Below, in pieces: positions 9,408-18,532 of a stretch of DNA of 64,000 bases. This DNA comes from Polaromonas sp. Lineage in GTDB: Bacteria > Pseudomonadota > Gammaproteobacteria > Burkholderiales > Burkholderiaceae_C. The stretch spans positions 17,466-81,465 of the forward strand of contig NZ_JAUYEY010000078.1 in the NCBI RefSeq assembly GCF_030689685.1, written 5' to 3'. Every line of letters starts with the position of its first letter. The first letter of the stretch is position 1. A program made the translations under genes and the position numbers. The notes below the pieces were generated by a model. That model did no database searches, was not told the origin of the DNA, and was given only the letters and a program-made list of their open reading frames with translations.

Positions 9408-10280
9408 ATGTTCGATTCAGGAATCCTTTTCCCCTCGCTGCTCAACGGCATCACCACCGGGGCGGTTTATGCGCTGATTGCGCTGGGCCTGACGCTGATC
9501 TACGGCGTGCTGCACATCATCAACTTTGCCCATGGGGCGGCATTGATGGTGGCGCTGTATGCGGTGTACCTGCTCAAGCAGCACTGGGGGATCGATCCTT
9601 ACCTGGCGCTGCCGCTGGTGGTGCCCGGCATGTTTGCGCTGGGTTATGCGCTGCAGCGCCTGATCATCAACCGGTCCAGCCACGGCAAGGACGAAAACAT
9701 CCTGCTGGTGACCCTGGGCATTTCCATCGTGCTGGAGAATGCGGCCCTGCTGCTGTTCAAGTCCGACACACGCACCATCGAGACGGCCTACACGCTGACC
9801 ACTGTCGCCATCGGCCCGGCCATGATTGCCTTGCCCAAGCTGGTGGCGTTTGCCGGTGCGCTGGTGGTCTCTGCCCTGTTGCTGTGGATTGTCGGCAAGA
9901 CCGACCTGGGCCGCGCCATCCGCGCGGTCGCCAAGGAAAAACACGGCGCCAAGTTGATGGGCATCGACGTGGACCATGTGTACGCCATGAGTTTTGGCAT
10001 AGGCCTGGCCTGCCTGGGCGCGGCGGCCTGTTTTTTGTTGCCGGCCTACTATGTCAATCCGCAGGTCGGCAGCGGCTTTGTGCTGGTGGCTTTCACGGTG
10101 GTGGTGCTGGGCGGCATGGGCAGCTTTGGCGGTGCCTTGCTGGGTGGCCTGCTGATCGGCGTGGTCGAGTCGCTGGGCGGCTTGTACCTGGGTGAGTCGC
10201 TGGGGCAGATCGGCATTTTTGCCATCTTTATTGCGGTGCTGCTGTTTCGCCCGCAAGGCCTGTTTGGGGCCCGGACATGA
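9408..10280 (+). CDS. ABC importer permease, LivH type
   Basis: The 290-residue membrane protein has about eight hydrophobic segments and family motifs near the N-terminus (LLNGITTGAVYALIALGLTL, YGVLHIINFAHG) and the cytoplasmic coupling segment (GRAIRAVAKEKHGAKLMGID). It forms half of the transmembrane channel with the LivM-type partner, whose start overlaps its stop by 4 bases. The start lies 16 bases after the receptor gene. Confidence 0.92.
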   Translation: MFDSGILFPSLLNGITTGAVYALIALGLTLIYGVLHIINFAHGAALMVALYAVYLLKQHWGIDPYLALPLVVPGMFALGYALQRLIINRSSHGKDENILLVTLGISIVLENAALLLFKSDTRTIETAYTLTTVAIGPAMIALPKLVAFAGALVVSALLLWIVGKTDLGRAIRAVAKEKHGAKLMGIDVDHVYAMSFGIGLACLGAAACFLLPAYYVNPQVGSGFVLVAFTVVVLGGMGSFGGALLGGLLIGVVESLGGLYLGESLGQIGIFAIFIAVLLFRPQGLFGART

Positions 10281-11269
10281 AGGGCGGCCTCAAAGACCTG
10301 GCGGGCATCGCCGCGTTTGTGCTGCTGGTGGCGGTCATTCCGCTGCTGACGGACTCTGGCGTGGTGCTGAACTTTGTCATGATGGCGCTGTATGCGGCCT
10401 TGCTGGGCCAGGCCTGGAACATTCTGGGCGGTTTTGGCGGGCAGTTTTCTTTTGGTCATGCGCTGTTTTTTGGGACCGGTGCCTATATCCAGGCGATGGC
10501 CCAGTTGCATGGCGGCCTCAACGCCTGGCTGGCCCTGGCCCTGGCGGTGGCGGGCAGTGCCGGCATTGGGGCGCTGGTGGGCGCACTGACTTTTCGCTAC
10601 GGGCTCAAGGGCTCTTACTTTGCACTGGTGACGCTGGCTTTTGCCGAGGTGTTTCGCATCCTCGCGCTTTCGGTGCCTTTCACCGGCGCCGGGGTGGGCC
10701 TGATGCTGCCGCTGCAGGAGTCGTTTGCCAACATGCAGTTTGGCTCACGCAAGGGTTATCTTTACCTGGTGCTGGCTTTTGTGGCGGCTGCCTTGCTGGT
10801 GACCTGGTGGCTGAAAAACTCGCGCTTCGGCGCCTACCTGCAGGCGGTGCGCGACAACGAGGACGCCGCGCGCGCCATCGGTGTCAACCCCTTCGGTGTG
10901 AAGCTGGGCGCGATTGCGCTGTCGGCCGGCTTCATGGGCGCGGGCGGCGCTTTTTATGTGCAGGTGTTCCAGTACATCGACCCCAGCATTGCCTACGGCC
11001 CCGGCGTGTCGGTGGAGGCACTGGTCGCCGCGATTGTGGGCGGCATGGGCACCTTGTGGGGGCCGCTGCTGGGCGCGCTGGTGCTGCATCTGCTGGCCGA
11101 CATCACACGCAACCTGTTTGGCCAGTTGCCCGGCATCAACATGGTGATTTATGGCGTGGTGCTGGTGCTGATCGTGATGTTTGTGCCGCGTGGCATCGCG
11201 GGCCTGGGCGCCACGGCGACAGCACTCTGGCGCAGGCGCCAGCAGAAAACCGGGGACCGGCGTGGCTGA
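10277..11269 (+). CDS. ABC importer permease, LivM type
   Basis: The 330-residue membrane protein is the second channel subunit. It shows the LivM motifs GGQFSFGHALFFGTGAY and RFGAYLQAVRDNEDAARAIG, the latter being the loop that contacts the ATPases. It is translationally coupled at both ends: ATGA overlap with the LivH-type gene and an 8-base overlap with the ATPase gene that follows. Confidence 0.92.
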   Translation: MKGGLKDLAGIAAFVLLVAVIPLLTDSGVVLNFVMMALYAALLGQAWNILGGFGGQFSFGHALFFGTGAYIQAMAQLHGGLNAWLALALAVAGSAGIGALVGALTFRYGLKGSYFALVTLAFAEVFRILALSVPFTGAGVGLMLPLQESFANMQFGSRKGYLYLVLAFVAAALLVTWWLKNSRFGAYLQAVRDNEDAARAIGVNPFGVKLGAIALSAGFMGAGGAFYVQVFQYIDPSIAYGPGVSVEALVAAIVGGMGTLWGPLLGALVLHLLADITRNLFGQLPGINMVIYGVVLVLIVMFVPRGIAGLGATATALWRRRQQKTGDRRG

Positions 11270-12035
11270 TTGTCTGCTGGCCATCCAGGGCCTCTCAAAA
11301 TCCTTTGGTGGGTTGAAGGCGGTGCAGGACGTCAGCCTGGCTGTGCCCGCAGGCAGCCTGACGGCGCTGATCGGCCCCAACGGCGCCGGTAAAACCACGC
11401 TGTTTGCGCTGATGTCGGGTTTCCTGATGCCCGACAGTGGCCAGGTGCTGTTTGACGGGCAGGATATCACTGGCCGGGCACCACACCTCACTGCGCGCCT
11501 GGGCATGACACGCACCTTCCAGATCGTGCAGCCTTTCGCCACGCAGACGGTGCGCGACAACATTGCTGTGGGTGTGCATCTGCACTTGAAAGACCGGCGC
11601 GCTGCGCTGGCGCAGGCCGAAGAAGTGGCTGCCCGTGTCGGCCTGAGCGCGCAGCTGGACAAGCCGGCCTCTGACCTGACGGTGGCGGGCCGCAAGCGGC
11701 TGGAACTGGCGCGCGCCCTGGCAACACGGCCGCGCCTGCTGCTGCTCGATGAGGTGCTGGCAGGCCTGAACCCGCAGGAGATCGCCGAGATGATTCCGGT
11801 GGTGCGCGGCATCATGCAAGGCGGCGTGACGGTGTTGATGATTGAACATGTGATGCAGGCGGTAATGAACCTGGCGCAGCATGTGTGGGTGCTGGCGCAG
11901 GGCCAGCTGATCGCCCAGGGCTCGCCGGCCGAGGTCACCGCCGACGAGAAGGTGGTTGAAGCCTATCTGGGCCATGGCACGGCCGCGCGCCTGCGTGCCG
12001 CTGCACTGGCGGGCAAGAGCGAGGCACTGCCATGA
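11262..12035 (+). CDS. ABC importer ATPase, LivG type
   Basis: The start is taken as GTG at 11262, preceded by GGGGA; a longer in-frame extension back to 11181 lies wholly within livM and lacks homology. The 257-residue product has Walker A GPNGAGKT (about 38-45) and Walker B LLLLDEVLAGL. The signature segment reads LTVAGRKRLELARAL in place of the canonical LSGGQ, as in some LivG proteins of amide importers. It powers uptake with the LivF-type partner. Confidence 0.9.
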   Translation: MADCLLAIQGLSKSFGGLKAVQDVSLAVPAGSLTALIGPNGAGKTTLFALMSGFLMPDSGQVLFDGQDITGRAPHLTARLGMTRTFQIVQPFATQTVRDNIAVGVHLHLKDRRAALAQAEEVAARVGLSAQLDKPASDLTVAGRKRLELARALATRPRLLLLDEVLAGLNPQEIAEMIPVVRGIMQGGVTVLMIEHVMQAVMNLAQHVWVLAQGQLIAQGSPAEVTADEKVVEAYLGHGTAARLRAAALAGKSEALP

Positions 12036-12742
12036 CGCCCTTGCTCGAGATTCGTGGCCTGCATGGCGGTTATGGCCAGGTCGAAGTGCTGCGCGGTGTG
12101 GACCTGGCGGTGCAGCCCGGCGAAATGGTGGCGCTGCTGGGCAGCAACGGCGCGGGCAAGTCCACCCTGAACAATGTGGTCAGCGGCATTTACCCGGCCT
12201 GGGCCGGCTCGGTGTTTTTTGACGGCCAGGACCTGAGTCGTGCGCATTACCGCGACGTGGTCAAGGCTGGCTTGATTCAGGTGCCTGAGGGGCGCAAGGT
12301 GTTTCCCAACCTCAGCGTGCTGGAAAACCTCGAGCTCGGCTCTTTTGCCCGGGCACGGGAACGCCGGGCCGTCAACCTGGAAAAAGTCTTTGGCATCTTT
12401 CCACGCCTCAGGGAGCGCCTGCAGCAACTGGCAGGCACCATGAGCGGCGGCGAGCAGCAGATGCTGGCGATTGGCCGAGGCCTGATGGCCGAACCGCGCT
12501 TGCTGATCCTGGATGAACCGTCGCTGGGTTTGTCGCCATTGCTGGTGGACGAATTGTTCGCTTTGATACGGCGGCTGCGTGACGGCGGCCTGGCCGTGCT
12601 GCTGGTGGAGCAGAACGTCGGCCAGTCACTCGAAATTGCTGACCGCGCCTATGTCATGGAAAACGGCAGCATCCGTTTTTCGGGTAAGCCGGCAGACTTG
12701 CTGTGCAGCGACGAGTTGCGCCGCGCCTACCTGGGGCTTTGA
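12032..12742 (+). CDS. ABC importer ATPase, LivF type
   Basis: The 236-residue protein has Walker A GSNGAGKS (about 38-45), a canonical signature MSGGEQQMLAIGRGL and Walker B LLILDEPSLGL. It overlaps the LivG-type gene by ATGA and pairs with it as the second nucleotide-binding subunit. Together the five genes from 8189 encode a full high-affinity importer. Confidence 0.92.
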   Translation: MTPLLEIRGLHGGYGQVEVLRGVDLAVQPGEMVALLGSNGAGKSTLNNVVSGIYPAWAGSVFFDGQDLSRAHYRDVVKAGLIQVPEGRKVFPNLSVLENLELGSFARARERRAVNLEKVFGIFPRLRERLQQLAGTMSGGEQQMLAIGRGLMAEPRLLILDEPSLGLSPLLVDELFALIRRLRDGGLAVLLVEQNVGQSLEIADRAYVMENGSIRFSGKPADLLCSDELRRAYLGL

Positions 12743-12784
12743 TGGCCGATACACCCTGTCTGATGCGGGCTCTGGAGACTGAAC

Positions 12785-13732
12785 ATGAAACGTCGTGACA
12801 TTTTGCTATCGTCCGCCGCGTTGCTGGCGTCAGGCGCACATGCGCAAACCGTAGCCACACGCATTCTGGTTGGCGCGCCGGCCGGCGGCTCCACCGACAC
12901 GTTGGCGCGTACGCTGGCCACTGAGCTCGGCCGACTGCTGGGCCGTACCGTCATCGTTGAAAACCGGCCCGGCGCCGGCGGCAATATTGCAGCCGAAGCC
13001 GTGGCCAGGGCCGCGCCCGATGGCAACACGCTGCTCATGAGTTTCACCAGCCATGCCATCAATGCCTCGCTGTACCCCTCACTGCCGTTTGACCCGGTCC
13101 GTGACTTCACGCCGCTGACCTGTGTGGCCACATCGCCCTCAGTGCTGGTGGCCCACCCCTCGGTGCCGGCCAAAGACGTGCGCGAGCTGATTGCGCTGGC
13201 CAAGGCGCGACCCGGAAAATTGAATCTCGCCATCGGCGCGGTCGGCTCGTCGCTGCATCTGGCGGGTGATCTATTCAAGATGCAGGCCGGGGTTTTCATC
13301 GTGAACATTCCCTACCGCGGCACGGCGCCAGCGATTCAGGACGTGATCGCCGGCCAGGTCGAACTGATGTTTGCAGCAATCGGCAATGCGCAGGCGCAGG
13401 TGCGCGCTGGCAAGCTCAAGGCGCTGGGCGTGACCAGTGCGAAGCGCCTGCCGCAGTTTCCCGACGTGCCCGCAATCGCCGAGGTGTTGCCCGGTTATGA
13501 GTCCAGCGCCTGGTTTGGCCTGTTCGGCCCCGCGCGCTTGGCCCCCGAGCTGACCCGGCGCATCAGTGATGCCGCACGCCAGGCCATCGCCTCGCCCGAT
13601 GTGCGCAAGCGCCTGGAAAGCGAAGGCTCGGTGCCGGTTGGCAACAGTCCGGAGGAGTTTGGCCGCTTCGTGCAATCGGAGATCACGCGCTGGGCCAAGG
13701 TGGTGAAGTTCTCGGGGGCCAAGCCCGAATGA
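12785..13732 (+). CDS. Bug/TctC-family periplasmic solute receptor
   Basis: The 315-residue protein has a signal peptide (MKRRDILLSSAALLASGAHA) and the Bug-family core: ILVGAPAGGSTDTLARTLA, VENRPGAGGNIAAEAVARA and YRGTAPAIQDVIAGQVELMF. Bug proteins bind small carboxylates, amides or aromatic acids, usually for a TctAB membrane pair, but many copies are orphans used for uptake or sensing. No tctAB genes are in the window. Its stop overlaps the next gene by ATGA, tying it to the hydro-lyase genes, so its ligand is probably a substrate or intermediate of that pathway. Confidence 0.92.
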   Translation: MKRRDILLSSAALLASGAHAQTVATRILVGAPAGGSTDTLARTLATELGRLLGRTVIVENRPGAGGNIAAEAVARAAPDGNTLLMSFTSHAINASLYPSLPFDPVRDFTPLTCVATSPSVLVAHPSVPAKDVRELIALAKARPGKLNLAIGAVGSSLHLAGDLFKMQAGVFIVNIPYRGTAPAIQDVIAGQVELMFAAIGNAQAQVRAGKLKALGVTSAKRLPQFPDVPAIAEVLPGYESSAWFGLFGPARLAPELTRRISDAARQAIASPDVRKRLESEGSVPVGNSPEEFGRFVQSEITRWAKVVKFSGAKPE

Positions 13733-15084
13733 GCACGCCCGCAGCCCCGGGCCAAACCCTGGCGCAAAAACTCATCGCGCGTGCGGCGGGTGTGGCGTCT
13801 GTGCAGCCCGGTGAGATTGTCACCTGCAAGGTGGACATGGCCATGTTCCACGACTCGTCCGGCCCGCGCCGGCTCAAGCCCATGCTGGAAGCGCTGGGCG
13901 CGCAGATCTGGGACAAGTCGCGCGTGGTGCTGGTGATGGACCACTACGTGCCCGAGCGTGACGACGAGTCGCGCCAGATTGTGCGTATTGCGCGTGACTG
14001 GGCGCGTGAGCAGCACCTGCCCCATGTGTACGACAGCCAGGGCATTTGCCATGTGGTGGTGGCGCAGCAGGGCCACATCCGCCCCGGCATGTTCTGTGTG
14101 GGCGGCGACTCGCACTCGCCCACGGGCGGGGCTTTTGGCGCCTACATGTTCGGCATCGGCAGCACCGAAATGCTGGGCGTGATGGTGACCGGCGGGATCT
14201 GGCTGCGTGTGCCGCGCACCGTGCGCATGTGCTGGGATGGCCGGCTGACCCCCGGCGTTTGCGCCAAAGACATGATGCTGCACATGATTGCCCGCTTCGG
14301 CATGAACGGCGGCCAGTACCAGGCGGTTGAATTTTGCGGCCCCGCAGTGCAGGCGTTGGCCATGAACGAGCGCATGACGCTGTCCAACATGAGCGCCGAG
14401 CTGGGCGCGCAAGCCGGGCTGATTGCGCCCGATGCGACCACGCTGGCCTGGCTGGCGGCGCAGGCGGCGCAGGCCGAAAAAATTGATAAAAAAGTGGCTC
14501 CAGCCCAGGCGGAACGTGCGCAGGCAGCTATCAAATCAATAGCAGATATAAATCAATGGCAGACCGATGCGGCGGCCCTGGACAGCCCCGACTGCATCAC
14601 CCATCGCTTCGACGCAGCCGCACTCGAGCCCGTGGTGGCCGCGCCGCACAGCCCGGCCAATGCGCAAGCGGTGTCGGCGTTTGCCGGCACAGCCATTGAC
14701 GTGGCCTACATCGGCGCCTGTACCGGCGCCAAGCTCGACGACCTGCGCGCCGCCGCGCAGGTGTTGCGTGGCCGCCGCGTGGCCAGCGGCGTGCGGCTGA
14801 TGGTGGCGCCGGCCAGCCTGCGCGACCAGGAAGCAGCGCGCGACGAAGGCGTGTTGCAGATCCTGCAGGACGCCGGGGCCGAGTTGTTTCCCACGGCCTG
14901 CGGCGCCTGCGCCGGTTTTGGCGACACGCTGGGTGACCACACCACCGTGATATCGAGCACGGCGCGCAACTTCAAGGGCCGCATGGGCTCGGCGACCGCA
15001 CAGGTCTATCTGGGCTCGCCCTACACGGTGGCGGCGTCGGCGCTGCACGGCAAAATCACCGACCCGCGCGAGGAGCTCGCATGA
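13729..15084 (+). CDS. Aconitase/LeuC-type hydro-lyase, large subunit
   Basis: The 451-residue protein has the aconitase-superfamily large-subunit layout, with the three [4Fe-4S] ligands visible as Cys331 (GACTGAKLDDL) and Cys391 and Cys394 (CGACAGFG). The early motifs MDHYVPERD and GGDSHSPTGGAFGAYMFGIG match the substrate-binding part. Such enzymes add or remove water across a 2-enoic di-acid, as in isopropylmalate, citraconate or 2,3-dimethylmalate dehydratases. The gene is outside any leucine locus and is coupled to a small subunit and a C-C lyase, which points to catabolism. Residues about 250-275 are encoded by a dispersed repeat (14477-14552), an in-frame insertion. Confidence 0.88.
   Translation: MSTPAAPGQTLAQKLIARAAGVASVQPGEIVTCKVDMAMFHDSSGPRRLKPMLEALGAQIWDKSRVVLVMDHYVPERDDESRQIVRIARDWAREQHLPHVYDSQGICHVVVAQQGHIRPGMFCVGGDSHSPTGGAFGAYMFGIGSTEMLGVMVTGGIWLRVPRTVRMCWDGRLTPGVCAKDMMLHMIARFGMNGGQYQAVEFCGPAVQALAMNERMTLSNMSAELGAQAGLIAPDATTLAWLAAQAAQAEKIDKKVAPAQAERAQAAIKSIADINQWQTDAAALDSPDCITHRFDAAALEPVVAAPHSPANAQAVSAFAGTAIDVAYIGACTGAKLDDLRAAAQVLRGRRVASGVRLMVAPASLRDQEAARDEGVLQILQDAGAELFPTACGACAGFGDTLGDHTTVISSTARNFKGRMGSATAQVYLGSPYTVAASALHGKITDPREELA
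14477..14552. repeat. Dispersed repeat family A inside the hydro-lyase gene
   Basis: In the order of the intergenic copies' reverse complement it reads AAAAAAGTGGCTCCAGCCC, then GTGCGCAGGCAGCTATCAAA and TCAATAGCA. It stays open in the frame of the host gene and gives the peptide AQAERAQAAIKS. The same peptide (AESAQAAIKT) appears in the unrelated dehydrogenase at 45053-46411, also at a family A copy. Confidence 0.8.
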
Positions 15085-15599
15085 GTCAGTCCAGACCCTT
15101 GGCCGGCCATGACGCGGGCGTCTGGCGGCTGGGCGCCGACGTGGACACCGATGCGCTGGCCCCGGGTCATGCGATGAAACATGGCGTGGACACCATGGCC
15201 CGTTATTGCCTGGAGCAGCTGCGGCCAGATTTTGCGGCGGGTGTGCGGGCGGGTGATGTGCTGGTGGCAGGGCCCAACTTCGGCATTGGCTCCTCGCGTG
15301 AGCAGGCGGCTTCGGTGCTGGTGGCGCTGGGCGTGGCAGCGGTGATTGCGCCCTCGTACAGCGGCCTGTACTTTCGCAACGCCTTCAATGTCGGCCTGCT
15401 GCTGCTCACCTGCCCGCAGGCCGGGGTGCTGGAGGAGGGCGAGCGTATTGCCTTCGACGCGCGCAGCGGCCGTATCACGCGCGCAAACGGCGAGGTACTC
15501 GCGGCCGAACCCATTGCTGACTTTCTTCTCGCCATGGCCGGTGCCGGCGGGCTGCTTGCCCAACTTCAACAATCCCTCACCTCAAGGAAAACCGCATGA
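15081..15599 (+). CDS. Aconitase/LeuD-type hydro-lyase, small (swivel) subunit
   Basis: The 172-residue protein is a LeuD-like swivelling domain with DVDTDALAPG near the start and the family motif NFGIGSSREQAASVLVALG, where the Ser-Arg pair contacts the substrate. It overlaps the large subunit by ATGA and the following amidohydrolase by ATGA. With the large subunit it should form an iron-sulfur hydro-lyase. Which acid it hydrates cannot be read from sequence. Confidence 0.88.
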   Translation: MSQSRPLAGHDAGVWRLGADVDTDALAPGHAMKHGVDTMARYCLEQLRPDFAAGVRAGDVLVAGPNFGIGSSREQAASVLVALGVAAVIAPSYSGLYFRNAFNVGLLLLTCPQAGVLEEGERIAFDARSGRITRANGEVLAAEPIADFLLAMAGAGGLLAQLQQSLTSRKTA

Positions 15600-17080
15600 G
15601 CCCGTCCCCACGAAAACCCATCTACGACCTGCTGATCAAGAACGTGCGGGTGGTGCGTCCGCACGGCAACGTGGTGCATACCTCCGACATCGCCATCCGG
15701 GACGGCAAGATTGCCAAAGTGGCGCCCGCCATCGACGTGGCCCTGGCCAAACAGCTACACGACGGCCACGGCCGGCTCGCCTTTCCGGGTGTGGTTGATG
15801 CGCACATGCACAGCGGCATCTATTCACCGCTGGAAGAAGATGCGATCAGCGAAAGCAAGGCGGCGGCCATGGGCGGAGTGACGTCCAGCCTGAACTACTT
15901 CCGCACCGGCCAGTACTACCTGAACAAGGGCGGGCCCTACAAGAAGTTTTATCCCGAGGTGCTCAAGCTCGCGAAAGGGCGCTTTCATGTGGACTACGGT
16001 TTCCACCTGGCGCCCATGGACGGCACACACATCAAGGAAATCCCCGAGCTGATCGAAAAGTTCGGTGTCTCCAGCTTCAAGATATTCATGTTTTATGGCT
16101 CGCATGGCCTGCACGGCGCGTCCAACTCGCAGAAAGACTTTCTGATGATTGGCGAGGAAGACCGCTACGACTATGCACACTTTGAATTTGTCATGCGCGG
16201 CGTACAGGCCGCGCGCGAGCAAATGCCCGAGCGCGCCAAACAGATATCGCTGTCGCTGCACTGCGAAACCGCCGAGGTGATGACGGCCTATACAAAAATC
16301 GTTGAAAAGGACAAGTCACTCAAGGGCCTGGCTGCCTACAGCGCCTCGCGGCCCCAGCACTCCGAAGGTCTGGCGGTGTTCATCGCCAGCTACCTCGCGC
16401 ACGAAACCGCGCTGACCAACATCAACCTGCTGCACCTGTCCTCGCGCAAGGCCGTGCAGGCCGCGATGATGATGGCCGAGACTTTTCCGCACATTGACTT
16501 CAAGCGCGAGGTCACCATCGGCCACCTGATGCTGGACATCAACAGCAAGGCCGCCGAGCTGGCCAAGGTCAACCCGCCGATCCGCCCGCGTGAAGATGTC
16601 GAGTTTTTGTGGGAGGCGCTGCTGGCTGGTGAGCTTGACTGGGTGGTCTCCGACCATGCCTGCTGCCGCCACGAGATGAAGATTCCCAAACATTACTTTG
16701 GCAATATCTGGATGGCCAAAAGCGGTTTTGGCGGCACTGAATACCTGCTGCCGTCGCTGATCAGCGAAGGCACACGCCGCGGCATGAGCTACAACCACAT
16801 GGCCAAAGTCACAAGCTGGAACCCGGCCCAGCGCTACGGTCTGAACCGCAAGGGCGACATCGCCGAAGGTTTTGATGCCGACCTGGCCTTGGTGGACCCT
16901 GGCAAGACCTGGACCATCTCTGCCAAAAATTCACCTTCCACCCAGGGTTACACACCGTTCGAGGGGCTGGAGCTGTCAGCCCGGGTGGAAGAAACCTTTT
17001 TGCGCGGCAATCTGATTTACCAGGACGGCCAGGTCATTGGCAAGCCGCGCGGCGAATATTTGTTCCGGCCGACCGCCTGA
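15596..17080 (+). CDS. Cyclic amidohydrolase, hydantoinase/dihydroorotase-like
   Basis: The 494-residue protein is an amidohydrolase-superfamily barrel with a complete binuclear metal site: His70 and His72 in DAHMHSG, the carboxylated Lys162 in SSFKIFMFYG, His222 in SLHCET, His280 in LLHLSS and Asp353 in VVSDHACC. The SFKIFM form is that of dihydropyrimidinases, hydantoinases and allantoinases, which open cyclic amides, imides or ureides. Location between a LeuD-like subunit and a flavoprotein does not fit pyrimidine synthesis. I infer ring-opening of a cyclic amide or imide as an early step of the pathway; the substrate is unknown. Confidence 0.85.
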   Translation: MSPSPRKPIYDLLIKNVRVVRPHGNVVHTSDIAIRDGKIAKVAPAIDVALAKQLHDGHGRLAFPGVVDAHMHSGIYSPLEEDAISESKAAAMGGVTSSLNYFRTGQYYLNKGGPYKKFYPEVLKLAKGRFHVDYGFHLAPMDGTHIKEIPELIEKFGVSSFKIFMFYGSHGLHGASNSQKDFLMIGEEDRYDYAHFEFVMRGVQAAREQMPERAKQISLSLHCETAEVMTAYTKIVEKDKSLKGLAAYSASRPQHSEGLAVFIASYLAHETALTNINLLHLSSRKAVQAAMMMAETFPHIDFKREVTIGHLMLDINSKAAELAKVNPPIRPREDVEFLWEALLAGELDWVVSDHACCRHEMKIPKHYFGNIWMAKSGFGGTEYLLPSLISEGTRRGMSYNHMAKVTSWNPAQRYGLNRKGDIAEGFDADLALVDPGKTWTISAKNSPSTQGYTPFEGLELSARVEETFLRGNLIYQDGQVIGKPRGEYLFRPTA

Positions 17081-17104
17081 TGGCATGCCGCACGCGATCT
17101 TGCC

Positions 17105-17166
17105 TTGCTCCCTCGCCCTCCGGGAGAGGGCAGGGGTGAGGGTTGTGCGCGCGAAGATTCCTCACC
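17105..17166. repeat. Dispersed repeat family C, intergenic copy
   Basis: The stretch reads CCCTCGCCCTCCGGGAGAGG then GCAGGGGTGAGGGT and ends in CTCACCCTCTCG. The block GGGAGAGGGCAGGGGTGAGG is repeated exactly inside uvrD at about 52859-52878. It separates the amidohydrolase stop from the flavoprotein start. Confidence 0.8.
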
Positions 17167-17188
17167 CTCTCGCAGACGGAGCCACTGC

Positions 17189-18532
17189 ATGAACCCCGTC
17201 ATCGTCCACGCTTGCCCACCCAGCGACACACCGCACATTCCAGTCGCCATCGTTGGCGCAGGCGCGTGCGGCCTGGTCGCCGCACTGGTGCTGGCCGGTG
17301 CAGGCATTGACTGTGTGGTGCTGGAGCGCGATGCCGCGCCGGCTGGTTCGACCGCGCTGTCCTCGGGTTTTATTCCGGCGCCCGACACGCGGGTGCAAAA
17401 AACACGCGGCATCAGCGATAACGCGGCACAGTTTGCCGCTGACATCCAGGCCAAGGCCAAGGGCACGGCTGCGCCGCTGCTGGTGCAGGCGTATGCCCAG
17501 GCCATAGGCCCGGCGCTGGACCTGCTGGAGGAAAAACACGGCCTGCAGTTTGAATTACTCCAGGGTTTTTTGTACCCCGGACACAGTGCGCTGCGCATGC
17601 ACGCGGTGCCCGAAAAAACCGGCGCCGGGCTGATGACACGGCTGCAGCGCGCCGCCGATGCTGCCAGCGTGCCAGTGCTGACCAATGCCCTGGTCTGCGA
17701 GTTGTGGGTGGGCGAGGACGGTGTCCTGACCGGCCTGGGTTACCAGCGCCCCGACGGCACGCTGGAGCGCCTGGCTTGCGCGGTCCTGCTGCTGGCCTGC
17801 AACGGTTTTGGCGGCAACCCGGCGCTGGTGCGCGAGCTGCTGCCCGAGATGCGTGACGCCATTTTTGCCGGCCATACCGGCAACGATGGCAGCGCCATCC
17901 GTTGGGGCCGCGCGCTGGGCGCGCGCCTGGCCGACCTGGGGGGTTACCAGGGCCATGGCTCCTGGGTGGTGCCGCAAGGCATATTGATGAGCTGGGCCGT
18001 CATGGTGGAAGGCGGCATGCAGCTCAACAACAAAGGGCTGCGCTTTCACGACGAGACCCAGGGTTATTCCGAGGCGGCGGTGGCCGTGCTGGCCCAACCC
18101 GGTGGCGTGGCATGGAATGTCTTTGACGAGCGCCTGCTGGCGCTGGCGCGAAGTTTTCCGGATTTTTGTGTGGCTGAAGAGGCCGGCGCATTACACCGCG
18201 CCGACAACCGCGCTGCGCTGGCGGCCTTGATCGGCTGCGCAGAAGCAGATTTGTCACCCGACCTGGCGCGGCTGGCTGCGCCGTATTTTGCGGTGCGTGT
18301 CACTGGTGCGCTGTTCCATACCCAGGGCGGGCTGGACATTGATGCGAAGTGCCGCGTGTTACGCGAGGACGGCCAGGTCTTTGCCAACCTGCTGGCCGCA
18401 GGCGGTGCCGCGCGCGGTGTCTCGGGCAATGCCGTCTGGGGTTACCTGTCGGGCAACGGCCTGCTCAGTGCGATTGCCGGCGGCTACATCGCGGCCCACA
18501 CGGCGCAAGCCATTCTGGAGACCACAGCGTGA
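17189..18532 (+). CDS. FAD-dependent oxidoreductase, fumarate reductase/succinate dehydrogenase flavoprotein-like
   Basis: I place the start at the ATG at 17189 (447 residues); the open frame extends back to 17105 only through a repeat. The protein has an N-terminal dinucleotide-binding motif GAGACG (residues 23-28) with VVLERD at the end of the second strand, and the C-terminal FAD motif GGAARGVSGNAVWGYLSGNG. This FAD_binding_2 family reduces or forms activated C=C bonds (fumarate reductase, ketosteroid dehydrogenase, tricarballylate dehydrogenase). Its stop overlaps the GTG start of the lyase gene as GTGA. It probably acts on an intermediate of the same pathway. Confidence 0.85.
   Translation: MNPVIVHACPPSDTPHIPVAIVGAGACGLVAALVLAGAGIDCVVLERDAAPAGSTALSSGFIPAPDTRVQKTRGISDNAAQFAADIQAKAKGTAAPLLVQAYAQAIGPALDLLEEKHGLQFELLQGFLYPGHSALRMHAVPEKTGAGLMTRLQRAADAASVPVLTNALVCELWVGEDGVLTGLGYQRPDGTLERLACAVLLLACNGFGGNPALVRELLPEMRDAIFAGHTGNDGSAIRWGRALGARLADLGGYQGHGSWVVPQGILMSWAVMVEGGMQLNNKGLRFHDETQGYSEAAVAVLAQPGGVAWNVFDERLLALARSFPDFCVAEEAGALHRADNRAALAALIGCAEADLSPDLARLAAPYFAVRVTGALFHTQGGLDIDAKCRVLREDGQVFANLLAAGGAARGVSGNAVWGYLSGNGLLSAIAGGYIAAHTAQAILETTA

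Noticed and set aside
13729..15599. Leucine biosynthesis leuC/leuD
   Set aside because: There is no leuB or leuA nearby, and the genes are coupled to a Bug receptor, an amidohydrolase and a lyase, so a catabolic hydro-lyase is more likely.
16316..16798. Minus-strand frame in the amidohydrolase gene
   Set aside because: A shadow of the amidohydrolase, whose metal ligands are all present on the other strand.
15596..17080. Pyrimidine dihydroorotase (pyrC)
   Set aside because: The sequence has the SFKIFM carboxy-lysine form of hydantoinase-like proteins and the context is not pyrimidine synthesis; the substrate is left open.
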